DNA of 64,000 bases from Brucella pseudogrignonensis. GTDB lineage: Bacteria; Pseudomonadota; Alphaproteobacteria; Rhizobiales; Rhizobiaceae. Shown here piece by piece: positions 55,922-64,000 of this stretch (the first letter of the stretch is position 1; each line of letters starts with the position of its first letter). The position numbers and the translations under genes are program-made. The stretch spans positions 62,001 through 126,000 of the forward strand of contig NZ_JAVLAT010000004.1 in NCBI RefSeq assembly GCF_032190615.1. Reading direction: 5' to 3'. Below the pieces are notes generated by a model, which saw nothing but the letters and a program-made list of their open reading frames with translations, did not search any database and was not told where the DNA came from.

Positions 55922-56118
55922 GGTAGCGCATTATTGTAGCGCACTACATGGCTTCAGTTTTGTTACGCTGTCAAGCCGTTGGGTGAATGAATTAATTAAA
56001 AATAGGCGCTTGACAGACGCGCAAGTAGTGCGTCACTGTGGTGCATCACAAAGTTCGGCATAGATCGATCGTGGGGAACGTTTAGATGACGCAGAAGTCT
56101 TTTTCGTAGGAACCTACG
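55922..56118. promoter_or_regulatory. divergent promoter with two GTAG-N4-CTAC palindromes
   Basis: TGTAG-CGCA-CTACA (55935-55948) and CGTAG-GAAC-CTACG (56105-56118) share the same GTAG-N4-CTAC core, centres 170 bp apart. A further GTAGCGCA half-site lies at 55923. They sit between the molybdoenzyme (minus) and livG (plus) starts. The likely binder is the GntR (61019) or LysR (61783) protein of the same cluster. Confidence 0.6.
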
Positions 56119-56213
56119 ATTAGGAAAAGGCTCGCTTTTACCCAACGTACTGTTTCTGTGCCAAGCGTAACTATCGACTTTCTGACTGTGGTTGGACAGA
56201 GCGAGGATTCGAC

Positions 56214-56957
56214 ATGGCGGTGCTTGAGGCACAAAATATCAGCATTTCATTCAACGGATTTTACGCCGTAAAGAACGTAAATTTCACGCTGAAAAAGGGT
56301 ACTATTCAAGCTGTCATCGGTCCGAACGGAGCAGGAAAGACTACGCTTTTCAATCTTTTGACCAAGTTCCTGCAACCTACTGAAGGACGGATACTGCACG
56401 ATGGCACGGACGTTACTGTGCTTAAGCCGTCTGCGATTGCACGGCGCGGGGTGCTTCGTTCATTTCAGATTTCTGCTGTCTTTCAGGCGCTGACAGTGCG
56501 TGAAAATATTGAACTCGCACTCCTCCGACGCAATCGTTTGGAGTGGCGATTGCTAGGGCAAGCTAGAAACAATCGCCAATTGGTTCAAAGATCTGATGAA
56601 ATTCTCGAAGAATTTGGCTTCTCCGCTGAAGCGGCGGTTCATGTAGGCCAGCTTTCATACGGACGCAAACGAGTTCTTGAACTTGCGACCACGGTCGCTG
56701 CGGATCCGAACGTTCTATTACTAGATGAGCCTATGGCCGGGCTAGGGCGAGAAGACATTGATCGGGTCGCTGATCTTATTCGTAAGGCTGGACAAGGTAG
56801 AACTGTGCTGCTCGTTGAACATAATATGCAGGTTGTGTCCCGCCTCGCTGACCAAATTACAGTTATGGTTCGTGGTCAGGTTCTTGCTGAGGGTACTTAT
56901 ACGGAAGTTTCAAATCGGCCTGATGTTATAGCAGCTTACACGGGAGGGGCTCACTGA
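56214..56957 (+). CDS. LivG-type branched-chain/HAAT ABC transporter ATPase
   Basis: A 247-residue ATPase of an amino-acid/amide-type (HAAT) uptake transporter. It has Walker A GPNGAGKTT, signature LSYGRKRVLELA, Walker B VLLLDEPMAG, and H-loop LLVEHNMQVV. GAGGA precedes ATG 56214. It is the first gene of livG-livF-livHM-livK; the stop overlaps livF. Substrate specificity within this family ranges from amino acids to amides, urea and aromatic acids, so it cannot be read here. Confidence 0.92.
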   Translation: MAVLEAQNISISFNGFYAVKNVNFTLKKGTIQAVIGPNGAGKTTLFNLLTKFLQPTEGRILHDGTDVTVLKPSAIARRGVLRSFQISAVFQALTVRENIELALLRRNRLEWRLLGQARNNRQLVQRSDEILEEFGFSAEAAVHVGQLSYGRKRVLELATTVAADPNVLLLDEPMAGLGREDIDRVADLIRKAGQGRTVLLVEHNMQVVSRLADQITVMVRGQVLAEGTYTEVSNRPDVIAAYTGGAH

Positions 56958-57658
56958 TGGCCGAAGTTCTGACGGTGAGCAAGCTTGAAGCTTGGTACGG
57001 TGAATCCAAGGTTCTCCACGGCATGAATTTTAGGCTTACGCAAGGAGAGGTCGTTACGTTGCTAGGACGCAATGGTGCAGGAAAGTCCACGACGCTGAAA
57101 TCTTTGATGGGCCTGATGAAGTTGCGTAAAGGCTCGATACTATACAATAATGAGCAAATCATTTCCTCCCAAGCCTATGATATTGCGCGAAAAGGTATTG
57201 CGTTCTGCCCGGAAGATAGAGGAATTTTTTCAAGTCTTAGCGTGCGCGAAAATTTGATGCTTCCACCTAAGATAGCGCCAAACGGAATGGAAGTTGAAGA
57301 TATCCTCCAGCTGTTTCCAAATTTACGCGAACGGATTGATAGCCCGGGTACAAAACTCTCCGGTGGTGAACAGCAAATGTTAGCCTTGGCGAGAATTCTT
57401 AGAACCGGTGCAAGGATTCTTCTGCTTGATGAGCCTACCGAAGGTCTGGCACCGATCATTATCAAGCAGATTGAAAACACTATTATAAAACTTAAGGCAC
57501 TGGGATTTACGATACTTCTTGTCGAGCAAAATGTAGGCTTTGCACACGCCCTCGCAGACCGAAACTATATCGTAGAAACCGGTACAATCGTGGACGAAGT
57601 CGCTGCGGCGGACTTCGAGCGTCGCCTTCCTTCCATCCAAAGTTATCTGGGCCTTTGA
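56957..57658 (+). CDS. LivF-type HAAT ABC transporter ATPase
   Basis: A 233-residue second ATPase: Walker A GRNGAGKST, signature LSGGEQQMLALA, Walker B ILLLDEPTEGLAP. Its ATG shares one base with the livG stop (TGATGG arrangement), so the pair is coupled. It forms a heterodimer with LivG on the fused permease. Confidence 0.92.
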   Translation: MAEVLTVSKLEAWYGESKVLHGMNFRLTQGEVVTLLGRNGAGKSTTLKSLMGLMKLRKGSILYNNEQIISSQAYDIARKGIAFCPEDRGIFSSLSVRENLMLPPKIAPNGMEVEDILQLFPNLRERIDSPGTKLSGGEQQMLALARILRTGARILLLDEPTEGLAPIIIKQIENTIIKLKALGFTILLVEQNVGFAHALADRNYIVETGTIVDEVAAADFERRLPSIQSYLGL

Positions 57659-57683
57659 TCTCCAGTATGTATAGGAACTAAGC

Positions 57684-59594
57684 ATGGTCACTATATTCGG
57701 TATCCCAACTGCTCTGCTCTTTGGTCAGTTGTTACTGGGGATTATCAACGGGGCTTTTTACGCTACATTGAGCCTCGGCCTGGCTGTTATCTTTGGGATG
57801 ATGAACATCGCCAATTTCGCTCATGGCGCTTTGTATATGATGGGTGCGGTATTAGCCTGGCTTTTGTTGAACTCAATGGGGATCGGATATTGGCCGGCAC
57901 TCCTACTCTGTCCTTTGATAGTGGGTGCATTTGGTATGTTGATGGAGCGCTTCATACTAAGGCGCGTAAGTCATATCGATCATCTCTACGGTATGCTTCT
58001 CACATTTGGAATGGCGCTTGTAATTCAGGGTGTGTTTCGCTTTTGGTTCGGGTCATCTGGTCTTCCATACGCGATCCCGAGTTCTTTGTCGGGCGGAGTA
58101 AATCTTGGTTTTATGTTCCTACCCTATTACCGAGCATGGGTTATCGTTGCGTCACTTGGAATCTGCTTAGTGACTTGGTTCACGATCGAGAAAACAAAGT
58201 TGGGTTCGTATCTGCGTGCAGCGACTGAGAATCCAGAACTTGTGCAGGCTTTCGGTATTAAAGTGCCATTGATGATAATGCTCGTGTATGGTGCTGGCGC
58301 GGCATTGGCAGCATTTGCAGGAGTTCTAGCTGCTCCCATTCTCCAAGTAAATCCAACTATGGGAGCTGACATCTTAATCGTCATTTTCGCTGTGGTTGTT
58401 ATCGGCGGATTGGGCTCGATTAAGGGAGCCATCGTTGCTGGGTTTGCAGCAGGGATTCTTGAGGGCTTAACAAAAGCATTTTACCCGGAAGCATCGACAA
58501 CAGTTGTGTTCCTTTTGATGGCACTCGTTCTTCTGGTGAAGCCCACAGGTCTGTTCGGCGCAAAAACATATACCAGCGGTACTGTCATGGCGCTTCCAAC
58601 CTTTGCTAAGGAAACGCCCCTTTTGAGGTGGGCAATGTTTGGAACAATGGCGGTATGCTTGGCAATTGCTCCATTATTTGTTTATCCGGCATTCCTAATG
58701 AAAGCCATGACATATGGTTTATTCGCTTGTGCTTTTAATCTTATGGCGGGCTACGGAAAACTGGTATCTTTTGGACATGCGATGTTCTTAGGTACTGCTG
58801 GATACGTGACCGCTTATGCTGCGAAAACGTGGGGGTTCTCGCCGGAATTGGCAATCCTTGCCGGAACTTTCACAGCAGCAATACTAGGGCTCGCGGCGGG
58901 TTGGCTCTGCACTCGGTCAAGTGGCGTTTACTTCGCGATGATTTCACTCGCTCTTGCGCAGATGATTTACTTTCTGGCGCTGCAATTACCTCAGACTGGA
59001 GGAGAAGATGGGATTCAAAGCGTTCCGCGTGGATTGCTTTTTGGACTTTTCGACCTGAGCGATCCAACAGTGCTCTATACCTTCGTACTCGTGATATTTT
59101 TAAGCGGCTTCCTGTTCCTTTCCGGGCTCGTTCGCTCACCTTTCGGCCAGGTTCTCAAAGCTATTCGTGAACATGAGCCAAGAGCCCAGTCGTTAGGATT
59201 TGCGACCGAACGATACAAATTGGCGGCATTTGTGATTTCCGCAGCTTTGTCAGGATTAGCTGGGTCGACAAAAGTCATCGTTACACAAATCGCGAGCCTC
59301 ACCGACGTACATTGGACAATGTCGGGTGAAGTAATCCTCATGACGTTTCTCGGAGGCGTTGGTACGCTCTACGGGCCGGTCGTAGGCTCTTTTATTGTGG
59401 TGGCCATGCAAAATTATCTCGCCTCGCTAGGAGCTTGGGTCACCGTCATTCACGGCGCTGTATTTGTTTGCTGCATTCTTCTTTTCCGCCGAGGGATCGT
59501 TGGAGAACTAATCTCATGGGTTTCTGCCCGTAAGGTGAAGAACCCAAACAAAAGGGATCTGCCAGTTCGGGGAGAGGCGGCGCAAGACGTTTAG
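57684..59594 (+). CDS. fused LivH-LivM permease
   Basis: A 636-residue membrane protein joining the two permeases of a HAAT transporter. Residues 1-~290 are LivH-like (LLLGIINGAFYATLSLGLAV, FGMMNIANFAHGALYMMGAV, GGLGSIKGAIVAGFAAGILE). Residues ~325-620 are LivM-like (LMAGYGKLVSFGHAMFLGTA, FAMISLALAQMIYFLAL, SLTDVHWTMSGEVILMTFLG). Around 16 membrane segments are expected. The two are usually separate genes; fused forms occur in several alphaproteobacteria. It lies 25 bp after livF. Confidence 0.92.
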   Translation: MVTIFGIPTALLFGQLLLGIINGAFYATLSLGLAVIFGMMNIANFAHGALYMMGAVLAWLLLNSMGIGYWPALLLCPLIVGAFGMLMERFILRRVSHIDHLYGMLLTFGMALVIQGVFRFWFGSSGLPYAIPSSLSGGVNLGFMFLPYYRAWVIVASLGICLVTWFTIEKTKLGSYLRAATENPELVQAFGIKVPLMIMLVYGAGAALAAFAGVLAAPILQVNPTMGADILIVIFAVVVIGGLGSIKGAIVAGFAAGILEGLTKAFYPEASTTVVFLLMALVLLVKPTGLFGAKTYTSGTVMALPTFAKETPLLRWAMFGTMAVCLAIAPLFVYPAFLMKAMTYGLFACAFNLMAGYGKLVSFGHAMFLGTAGYVTAYAAKTWGFSPELAILAGTFTAAILGLAAGWLCTRSSGVYFAMISLALAQMIYFLALQLPQTGGEDGIQSVPRGLLFGLFDLSDPTVLYTFVLVIFLSGFLFLSGLVRSPFGQVLKAIREHEPRAQSLGFATERYKLAAFVISAALSGLAGSTKVIVTQIASLTDVHWTMSGEVILMTFLGGVGTLYGPVVGSFIVVAMQNYLASLGAWVTVIHGAVFVCCILLFRRGIVGELISWVSARKVKNPNKRDLPVRGEAAQDV

Positions 59595-59638
59595 TACGTA
59601 TGATACAAACCTCAATGCTAACCAAAAGGTAGCTAAAA

Positions 59639-60874
59639 ATGGGCAATGAAAAAAGATACTCTCGGACGCGCCTCGCACTAGCAGCTGTTGCAGGTATTGG
59701 CTTAGGCAGTTTTCCGGCACAGGCTGCGGGCATAAGCGACGATGTCGTTAAGGTTGGGGTTCTAACCGATATGTCAGGGGTTTATTCTGATATGAACGGA
59801 AACGGCTCGGTGATTGCTGCACAAATGGCAATTGAGGATTTTGGTAAGTCAGTATTAGATAGACCTATCGAACTTATAAGTGCTGATCATCAGATGAAGG
59901 CAGACGTTGGGACGGGGATTGCTCATCGATGGATCGATAACGAGAAAGTCGATGTGTTCGTCGATCTGACCAACAGCGCAATTGCGCTTGCCGTCCAAGA
60001 CATTGCCAAAGAAGCCAATAGAGTGGCGATTTTCACATCTCCAGGAACGACAGAGCTTACTGGAGCTAAGTGCTCGCCCACAGGTTTTCATTGGGTTTAT
60101 GATAACTACTCCAACGGTGTCGGGCCGGTGAAGGCCCTCTTGGAACAGGGCAAAAAGAGCTGGTACTTCATTGTGTCCGATTTTGCCTTCGGGCACTCTC
60201 TGGAGGCCATTGCTAAGAAAGCCGTGGAAGAAGGCGGGGGTACCGTGGTCGGTTCAGTGCGTCACCCACTTAATGCGCCCGACTTTAGCGCCTTCTTGCT
60301 TCCCGCCCAGGCATCGGGGGCTGATGCTATCTTGGTTGCAGGATCGGGACGCGACTTGTCGACACTTGTGAAGCAAGCCAACGAGTTCGGTGTGGTAGCT
60401 GGAGGGCAGACGATCACTGCTCCTGTAATGTTCCTGACCGACATCCATGCCATGGGGCTGGATCAGGCACAAGGCATATCCTTTATTGATGGGTTTTACT
60501 GGGATCGCACCGATGATACCCGAGCCTTTGCTAAGCGGTTTGGTGAGCGCAACGGTGGAAAAATGCCTACCAGCATCCAAGCTGGCGTTTATTCCAGCGT
60601 AATGCATTACCTAAAGGCTGTGAAAGCGGCGGGTTCGGATGAGGCGAAGGCAGTTTCAGCGAAAATGCGGGAGCTCCCGGTACAGGATTTCTTCGCAGAG
60701 AACGGCATAGTTCGCGAAGATGGTCGCATGGTGCACGATATGTATTTGGTCAAAGTGAAATCGCCTGCCGAATCCAAAAAACCATGGGATTACGAGGAGA
60801 TCATTGCGACTATTAAAGGCGATGATATTTTCTTACCCATTTCCGAAAGCAAGTGCCCGCTCGTAACAAACTAA
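59639..60874 (+). CDS. periplasmic HAAT substrate-binding protein
   Basis: A 411-residue type I periplasmic binding protein with a signal peptide (LALAAVAGIGLGSFPAQAAG). The mature start ISDDVVKVGVLTDMSGVYSD is typical of LivK/amide-binding members that include aromatic-acid and urea-type receptors. DFAFGHSLEA and PLNAPDFSAFLLPAQASGAD are also family features. It delivers the ligand to LivHM. The overall sequence is more like the aliphatic-amide/aromatic group than LivJ, but this is only an impression. Confidence 0.9.
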   Translation: MGNEKRYSRTRLALAAVAGIGLGSFPAQAAGISDDVVKVGVLTDMSGVYSDMNGNGSVIAAQMAIEDFGKSVLDRPIELISADHQMKADVGTGIAHRWIDNEKVDVFVDLTNSAIALAVQDIAKEANRVAIFTSPGTTELTGAKCSPTGFHWVYDNYSNGVGPVKALLEQGKKSWYFIVSDFAFGHSLEAIAKKAVEEGGGTVVGSVRHPLNAPDFSAFLLPAQASGADAILVAGSGRDLSTLVKQANEFGVVAGGQTITAPVMFLTDIHAMGLDQAQGISFIDGFYWDRTDDTRAFAKRFGERNGGKMPTSIQAGVYSSVMHYLKAVKAAGSDEAKAVSAKMRELPVQDFFAENGIVREDGRMVHDMYLVKVKSPAESKKPWDYEEIIATIKGDDIFLPISESKCPLVTN

Positions 60875-60880
60875 CTGTTC

Positions 60881-60906
60881 GGGGGAGGGGCTTTCACCGC
60901 TCCCCC
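60881..60906 (+). terminator. hairpin after the binding-protein gene
   Basis: GGGGGAG (60881-60887) pairs with CTCCCCC (60900-60906). There is no T-run, so it may be a weak terminator or an mRNA-end stabiliser for the liv operon. Confidence 0.5.
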
Positions 60907-61018
60907 TGATAAACCGTTGCGGCAAATTGTTGTTACTTGTATCAAACAGCGGTCTAGCAAATAATGCTTTCTACGTTGATTTGCTGGCGTGTTGGATTTG
61001 GGTGGGGAAAAGGCCTGG

Positions 61019-61705
61019 ATGGCAGATCAAGAGATTAATCTACGCGAACATGTCTTTCAGCAGATACGCAGTGAGATCATTGCAGGTCACGCGTTACCGG
61101 GAAGCATGTACTCGGTCCCGAGCATTGCAGAGACTCTCGGCACTTCAACGACGCCTGTGCGTGAAGCCCTGTTAGAACTGGTTCGGCTGGGCCTTTTGGA
61201 ACCGCATCGAAATCGTGGTTTTAGAGTAACAGCGCCCTCACTAAGCGAGACTAAAAATATCTTTGAAATGCGTGAAGTATTGGAAGTGCACGCTGCAAAA
61301 ATTGTCGCATCCCGACAAGATTGCGATATATCGCATCTGAAAAAGATTGCAGATGATATCGCAACAGCAGTTGAACGGGAGAATTTTAGAGCTTATTTGA
61401 TATCGGATCGTGAATTTCACCTCGAGCTTACCAAGGCCGCAGGCAACGATATCCTTACGGAAACTATTTTTTCTTTGAGAGATCGCATGCGCTTTTATGG
61501 CGATGTTTCAGATGAGGGTTATAAACGTCAGAAGGCCTCGGTTCCGGAGCATTATAAAATTGCGGAATTGGCTTGTGCGGGTAAAGCCTCTGAGGTTGGC
61601 AAGCTCTTATCAAAACACATAAGATCGTGGGAGCCGCTTTTCATTAGCGCTCTCAAGGGTGGACGAACGGTGTTTGCGACGAAGCAGGGATCTTTGACCT
61701 CCTAA
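61019..61705 (+). CDS. GntR-family regulator (FCD type)
   Basis: A 228-residue regulator. The N-terminal winged HTH is REHVFQQIRSEIIAGHALPG, then TTPVREALLELVRLGLLE. The C-terminal FCD helical domain has IFEMREVLEVHAAKIVASRQ, YLISDREFHLELTKAAGN and LLSKHIRSWEP with metal-type His/Asp residues. ATG 61019 (MADQEINLREH) is preferred to 60989. It follows the transporter operon and is the best candidate for the GTAG-N4-CTAC palindromes; GntR dyads are typically of that size. Confidence 0.9.
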   Translation: MADQEINLREHVFQQIRSEIIAGHALPGSMYSVPSIAETLGTSTTPVREALLELVRLGLLEPHRNRGFRVTAPSLSETKNIFEMREVLEVHAAKIVASRQDCDISHLKKIADDIATAVERENFRAYLISDREFHLELTKAAGNDILTETIFSLRDRMRFYGDVSDEGYKRQKASVPEHYKIAELACAGKASEVGKLLSKHIRSWEPLFISALKGGRTVFATKQGSLTS

Positions 61706-61782
61706 ACAAAATGGACCCAAAGCTAGCCGGAACGTAAATCGATATTTTTCCAAAATGGCTTTAGCGCTAGGACGGTTTGAAG

Positions 61783-62703
61783 ATGCAGGTGCCGCGGCGT
61801 TTCCTACCATCGCTTCCGTTACTGAACGCGTTTGAAGCTGCTGCGCGCACAGGCAGTATCACTGCTGCAGCAAGAGAACTTGATTTAACCCAAAGTGCAG
61901 TAAGTCGCCAGATCAAAGCCCTCGAAGAGCAAATTGGCGTCGAGTTATTTCATCGCGAACGCCAAACAATTAAGTTAACAGTTGGCGGAGAAGGGTATGC
62001 ACGTGATGTGCGTGAAGCTCTACGTCGTATTAGCAATGCTTCTTTAAACCTTCGAGCTAATCCTGCCGGAGGTAGCTTGCGTCTGGCTGTTTTGCCGACA
62101 TTCAGCTGTCGATGGCTTGCGCCAAGACTGCTTTCTTTTAATGAAAGCCACCCAAGCATAAGCATCAGTATCATCACTAAATGCAATGAAGTCGATCTTT
62201 CTACATATCAAGTCGATGGGATAATTGACTTTGGAAAGCCAGACGTGGAAGCTATGGAATTCGCTTTTTTAAAGCGTGAAACTGTCATTCCGGTTTGTAG
62301 TCCTGAATGTTTATCAAAATATCCGATTTCTTGTGCCGAGGACATTAAGTTCGCACCTCTAATTCACTTGATCTCACGTCCGAACGCTTGGGAGCTTTGG
62401 ATGCTTTCCAATGATGTTCCGTTCATTTCATTACATGGAATGCTCTTTGATCAATTCGAAACAATCATCCGATCGACTGTTGCTGGATTAGGCGTTGCAC
62501 TGGTACCGGAGTTCATGATCCGTGAAGAATTAGCATCCGGTGAGTTGATCGCTCCTTTGGATATGAAGTTACAGGAGAAGGGAATTTATTACTTGGCTTG
62601 GCTTAGTGAGCGCGCAGAGTACTGGCCGTTGACGGCTTTTAAGGATTGGATCAAGAGTGAATTACGGGATGACAAGAACCATATTACAGATTTCGAAGGA
62701 TGA
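61783..62703 (+). CDS. LysR-family regulator (GcvA-like)
   Basis: A 306-residue regulator. The HTH is LPLLNAFEAAARTGSITAAA, then ELDLTQSAVSRQIKALEEQI. The effector domain includes GGSLRLAVLPTFSCRWLAPR and RSTVAGLGVALVPEFMIREE. ATG 61783 is preferred; TTG 61777 is two codons longer. It is 77 bp after the GntR gene. Two different regulators in one cluster suggest either dual control or control of an additional neighbouring operon. Confidence 0.9.
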   Translation: MQVPRRFLPSLPLLNAFEAAARTGSITAAARELDLTQSAVSRQIKALEEQIGVELFHRERQTIKLTVGGEGYARDVREALRRISNASLNLRANPAGGSLRLAVLPTFSCRWLAPRLLSFNESHPSISISIITKCNEVDLSTYQVDGIIDFGKPDVEAMEFAFLKRETVIPVCSPECLSKYPISCAEDIKFAPLIHLISRPNAWELWMLSNDVPFISLHGMLFDQFETIIRSTVAGLGVALVPEFMIREELASGELIAPLDMKLQEKGIYYLAWLSERAEYWPLTAFKDWIKSELRDDKNHITDFEG

Positions 62704-62849
62704 AACCGTTGAACTCGTGATCGAGCATAACAGCTGCGCGATATGCGTCAGCTTTATCGATCGAAATAATTTTGATCAAAGGTGCATTAAAATGCATCTT
62801 AATGCGCAATTTTCCTTCTGTTGATGCAATGCGGATGTTCTTGATTTTG

Positions 62850-63310
62850 AATCAAAAACACAAATTCGCCACTCAACTTGCTCCTATTACTCTTTTGGAG
62901 TCTGCGTTTCGCGCCGGCTTCGGGCTGACGCGTCTCGACGAGCGTGCTGCCCGTTCGTTGGTCGGACCCGGCTTCATCAAGCGCCCCAATTCGCCGATGC
63001 CTGCCCTTCGCTGTGGATCGACAGCGAACTCGTTCATTTCGAGGACCTCGTCCTATACAACGATGTCAGAGATATTCGCGCACCAACCCATGAATTAACA
63101 GTCGCCCGCGACGCCCTTCGTACTCGCCGGCGAATTGCTGGCCAGACACCAGACTGGGCCTTGTCGGCAGAGGGCATCCGATCCTTGCGACAAACGTTGG
63201 CCGAAGCTGTCAGCAGAGATGCGGCTGGCGTCATCCCGCCCGCGGTGACCGTCGATGCGGAAGGGATGTCCGTGGCGTCGCGGCCGACTGCGCATCTGCA
63301 GCCACGCATT
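62850..63310 (+). pseudogene. DUF1612 gene, 5' half, frameshifted
   Basis: Frame 1 reads QLAPITLLESAFRAGFGLTR, LDERAARSLVGPGFI. Near 62985 the frame changes and continues FADACPSLWIDSELVHFEDL, VLYNDVRDIRAPTHELTVAR and DALRTRRRIAGQTPDWALSA, following the intact gene at 13581 for about 150 residues. The C-terminal half with the HTH is missing. Confidence 0.85.
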
Positions 63311-63337
63311 GAGCAGTGTATATACTTACACAACCAA

Positions 63338-64000
63338 TTATTGAGTTTCAAATATTCGCTCTGCACATTTAACATTCTGCGCAGAGATCTTGTCTCTCAA
63401 ATCCAATCTTAAACGATATTCAATCAGTGCTTCAATCGTAATTAAATGCAATTTATGATGTGATGCAAATTCGATCAATTGGGGAAGTCTGGACATAGTT
63501 CCGTCATCGTTTGCGATTTCACAAATTACTCCGCATGCAGAATGTCCAGCCAATCGTGCCAAGTCAACGGCCGCTTCCGTATGCCCGGGGCGACCTAAAA
63601 CGCCCAGTGGATTTGCTCGAAGAGGAAAAATGTGCCCTGGTCGGGCAAAGTCGCTTGGCTTAGACAATGGATCGACCAGAGCACGGATGGTTTTAGCACG
63701 ATCTGATGCTGAAATACCGGTCGATATTCCCTTCATTAAGTCCACCGAAACAGTGAAAGCGGTTTGCATGGATTCTGAGTTTCTGCTTACCATTAGCGGA
63801 ATAGCGAGTTCATCAAGACGCTCACCTTGAAGTGATACGCATATGAGCCCTCGTGCATATTTCATCATAAAGGCGACGCTCTGAGCCGTCACAGCATCAC
63901 CAGCAATGACGATATCCCCTTCATTTTCGCGGTTCTCATCGTCTACCACGATAACCATTTCACCATTCGCTATTGCCTTGATGGCAACTTCAATTGAAGA
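63338..64000 (-). CDS. ribB: 3,4-dihydroxy-2-butanone-4-phosphate synthase, partial (start beyond window)
   Basis: RibB of riboflavin synthesis, converting ribulose 5-phosphate to 3,4-dihydroxy-2-butanone 4-phosphate and formate. The visible ~220 residues contain VDDENRENEGDIVIAG (acidic catalytic loop), STGISASDRAKTIRAL, and RPGHTEAAVDLARLAG (catalytic His). The frame runs off the right edge with SSIEVAIKAIANGEMVIV, so the first few residues lie outside. There is no RibA domain, so it is a stand-alone RibB. Placed next to a flavin-containing molybdoenzyme cluster, it may supply extra flavin. Confidence 0.93.
   Translation of the reverse strand, partial: SSIEVAIKAIANGEMVIVVDDENRENEGDIVIAGDAVTAQSVAFMMKYARGLICVSLQGERLDELAIPLMVSRNSESMQTAFTVSVDLMKGISTGISASDRAKTIRALVDPLSKPSDFARPGHIFPLRANPLGVLGRPGHTEAAVDLARLAGHSACGVICEIANDDGTMSRLPQLIEFASHHKLHLITIEALIEYRLRLDLRDKISAQNVKCAERIFETQ

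Overview
The window looks like part of a plasmid or chromid from an alphaproteobacterium of the Hyphomicrobiales (Rhizobiales), most likely the Brucella/Ochrobactrum group. The main evidence is a complete repABC replication and partition operon (1.3-5.0 kb, minus strand), one intact DUF1612/HTH gene of the kind common on rhizobial plasmids plus three broken copies, and many alphaproteobacterial-type regulators. Genus assignment is inference from gene content. No rRNA, tRNA or CRISPR array was seen.

Layout. 0-5.1 kb: small hypotheticals, a cold-shock protein, and repA-repB-repC with an antisense RNA candidate and palindromes upstream. 5.4-22.4 kb: an accessory, defence-like island. It holds an IS5-type element, an HNH nuclease, a translationally coupled GHKL-ATPase/unknown pair, a broken dUTPase, a tyrosine recombinase, an intact DUF1612 gene, a small protein with a HEPN-like RNFFHH motif, decayed IS3 and IS6 remnants, and a four-gene locus. 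That locus is an alpha/beta-hydrolase effector, a middle component and a Rad50-like ABC ATPase (ABC-three-component type), followed by a PD-(D/E)XK-like protein. 22.4-45.2 kb: mostly stress and regulatory genes: peroxiredoxin/DsbA, a histidine kinase with two response regulators, AraC regulators, oxalate decarboxylase, an EmrAB-type pump, a haloperoxidase-like hydrolase, a pseudokinase, an MFS transporter beside a frameshifted LysR gene, and Dps. A shared motif (ACYTAGGTNTA) occurs in three intergenic regions of this block.

45.2-51.5 kb: mobile-element debris. There is a MITE-like repeat, an MmcQ/YjbR gene cut by an IS110/IS1111 element that is itself cut by an IS66 (ISBst12-like) element, another DUF1612 fragment, a solitary proteasome-beta-like peptidase and an IS66 TnpA fragment. 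51.5-64 kb: a metabolic cluster. An ornithine-cyclodeaminase-family enzyme and a very large molybdopterin oxidoreductase fused to a ferredoxin reductase and a 2Fe-2S domain are divergent from a LivG-LivF-LivHM-LivK uptake system. GntR and LysR regulators, a DUF1612 pseudogene and a partial ribB follow.

The best candidates for under-described biology are the GHKL/726-residue pair (8.35-11.72 kb), the hydrolase-bearing ABC-3C locus with its fourth gene (16.56-21.83 kb), the stand-alone proteasome-like peptidase (50.1 kb), and the molybdoenzyme fusion cluster with its two GTAG-N4-CTAC operator candidates.
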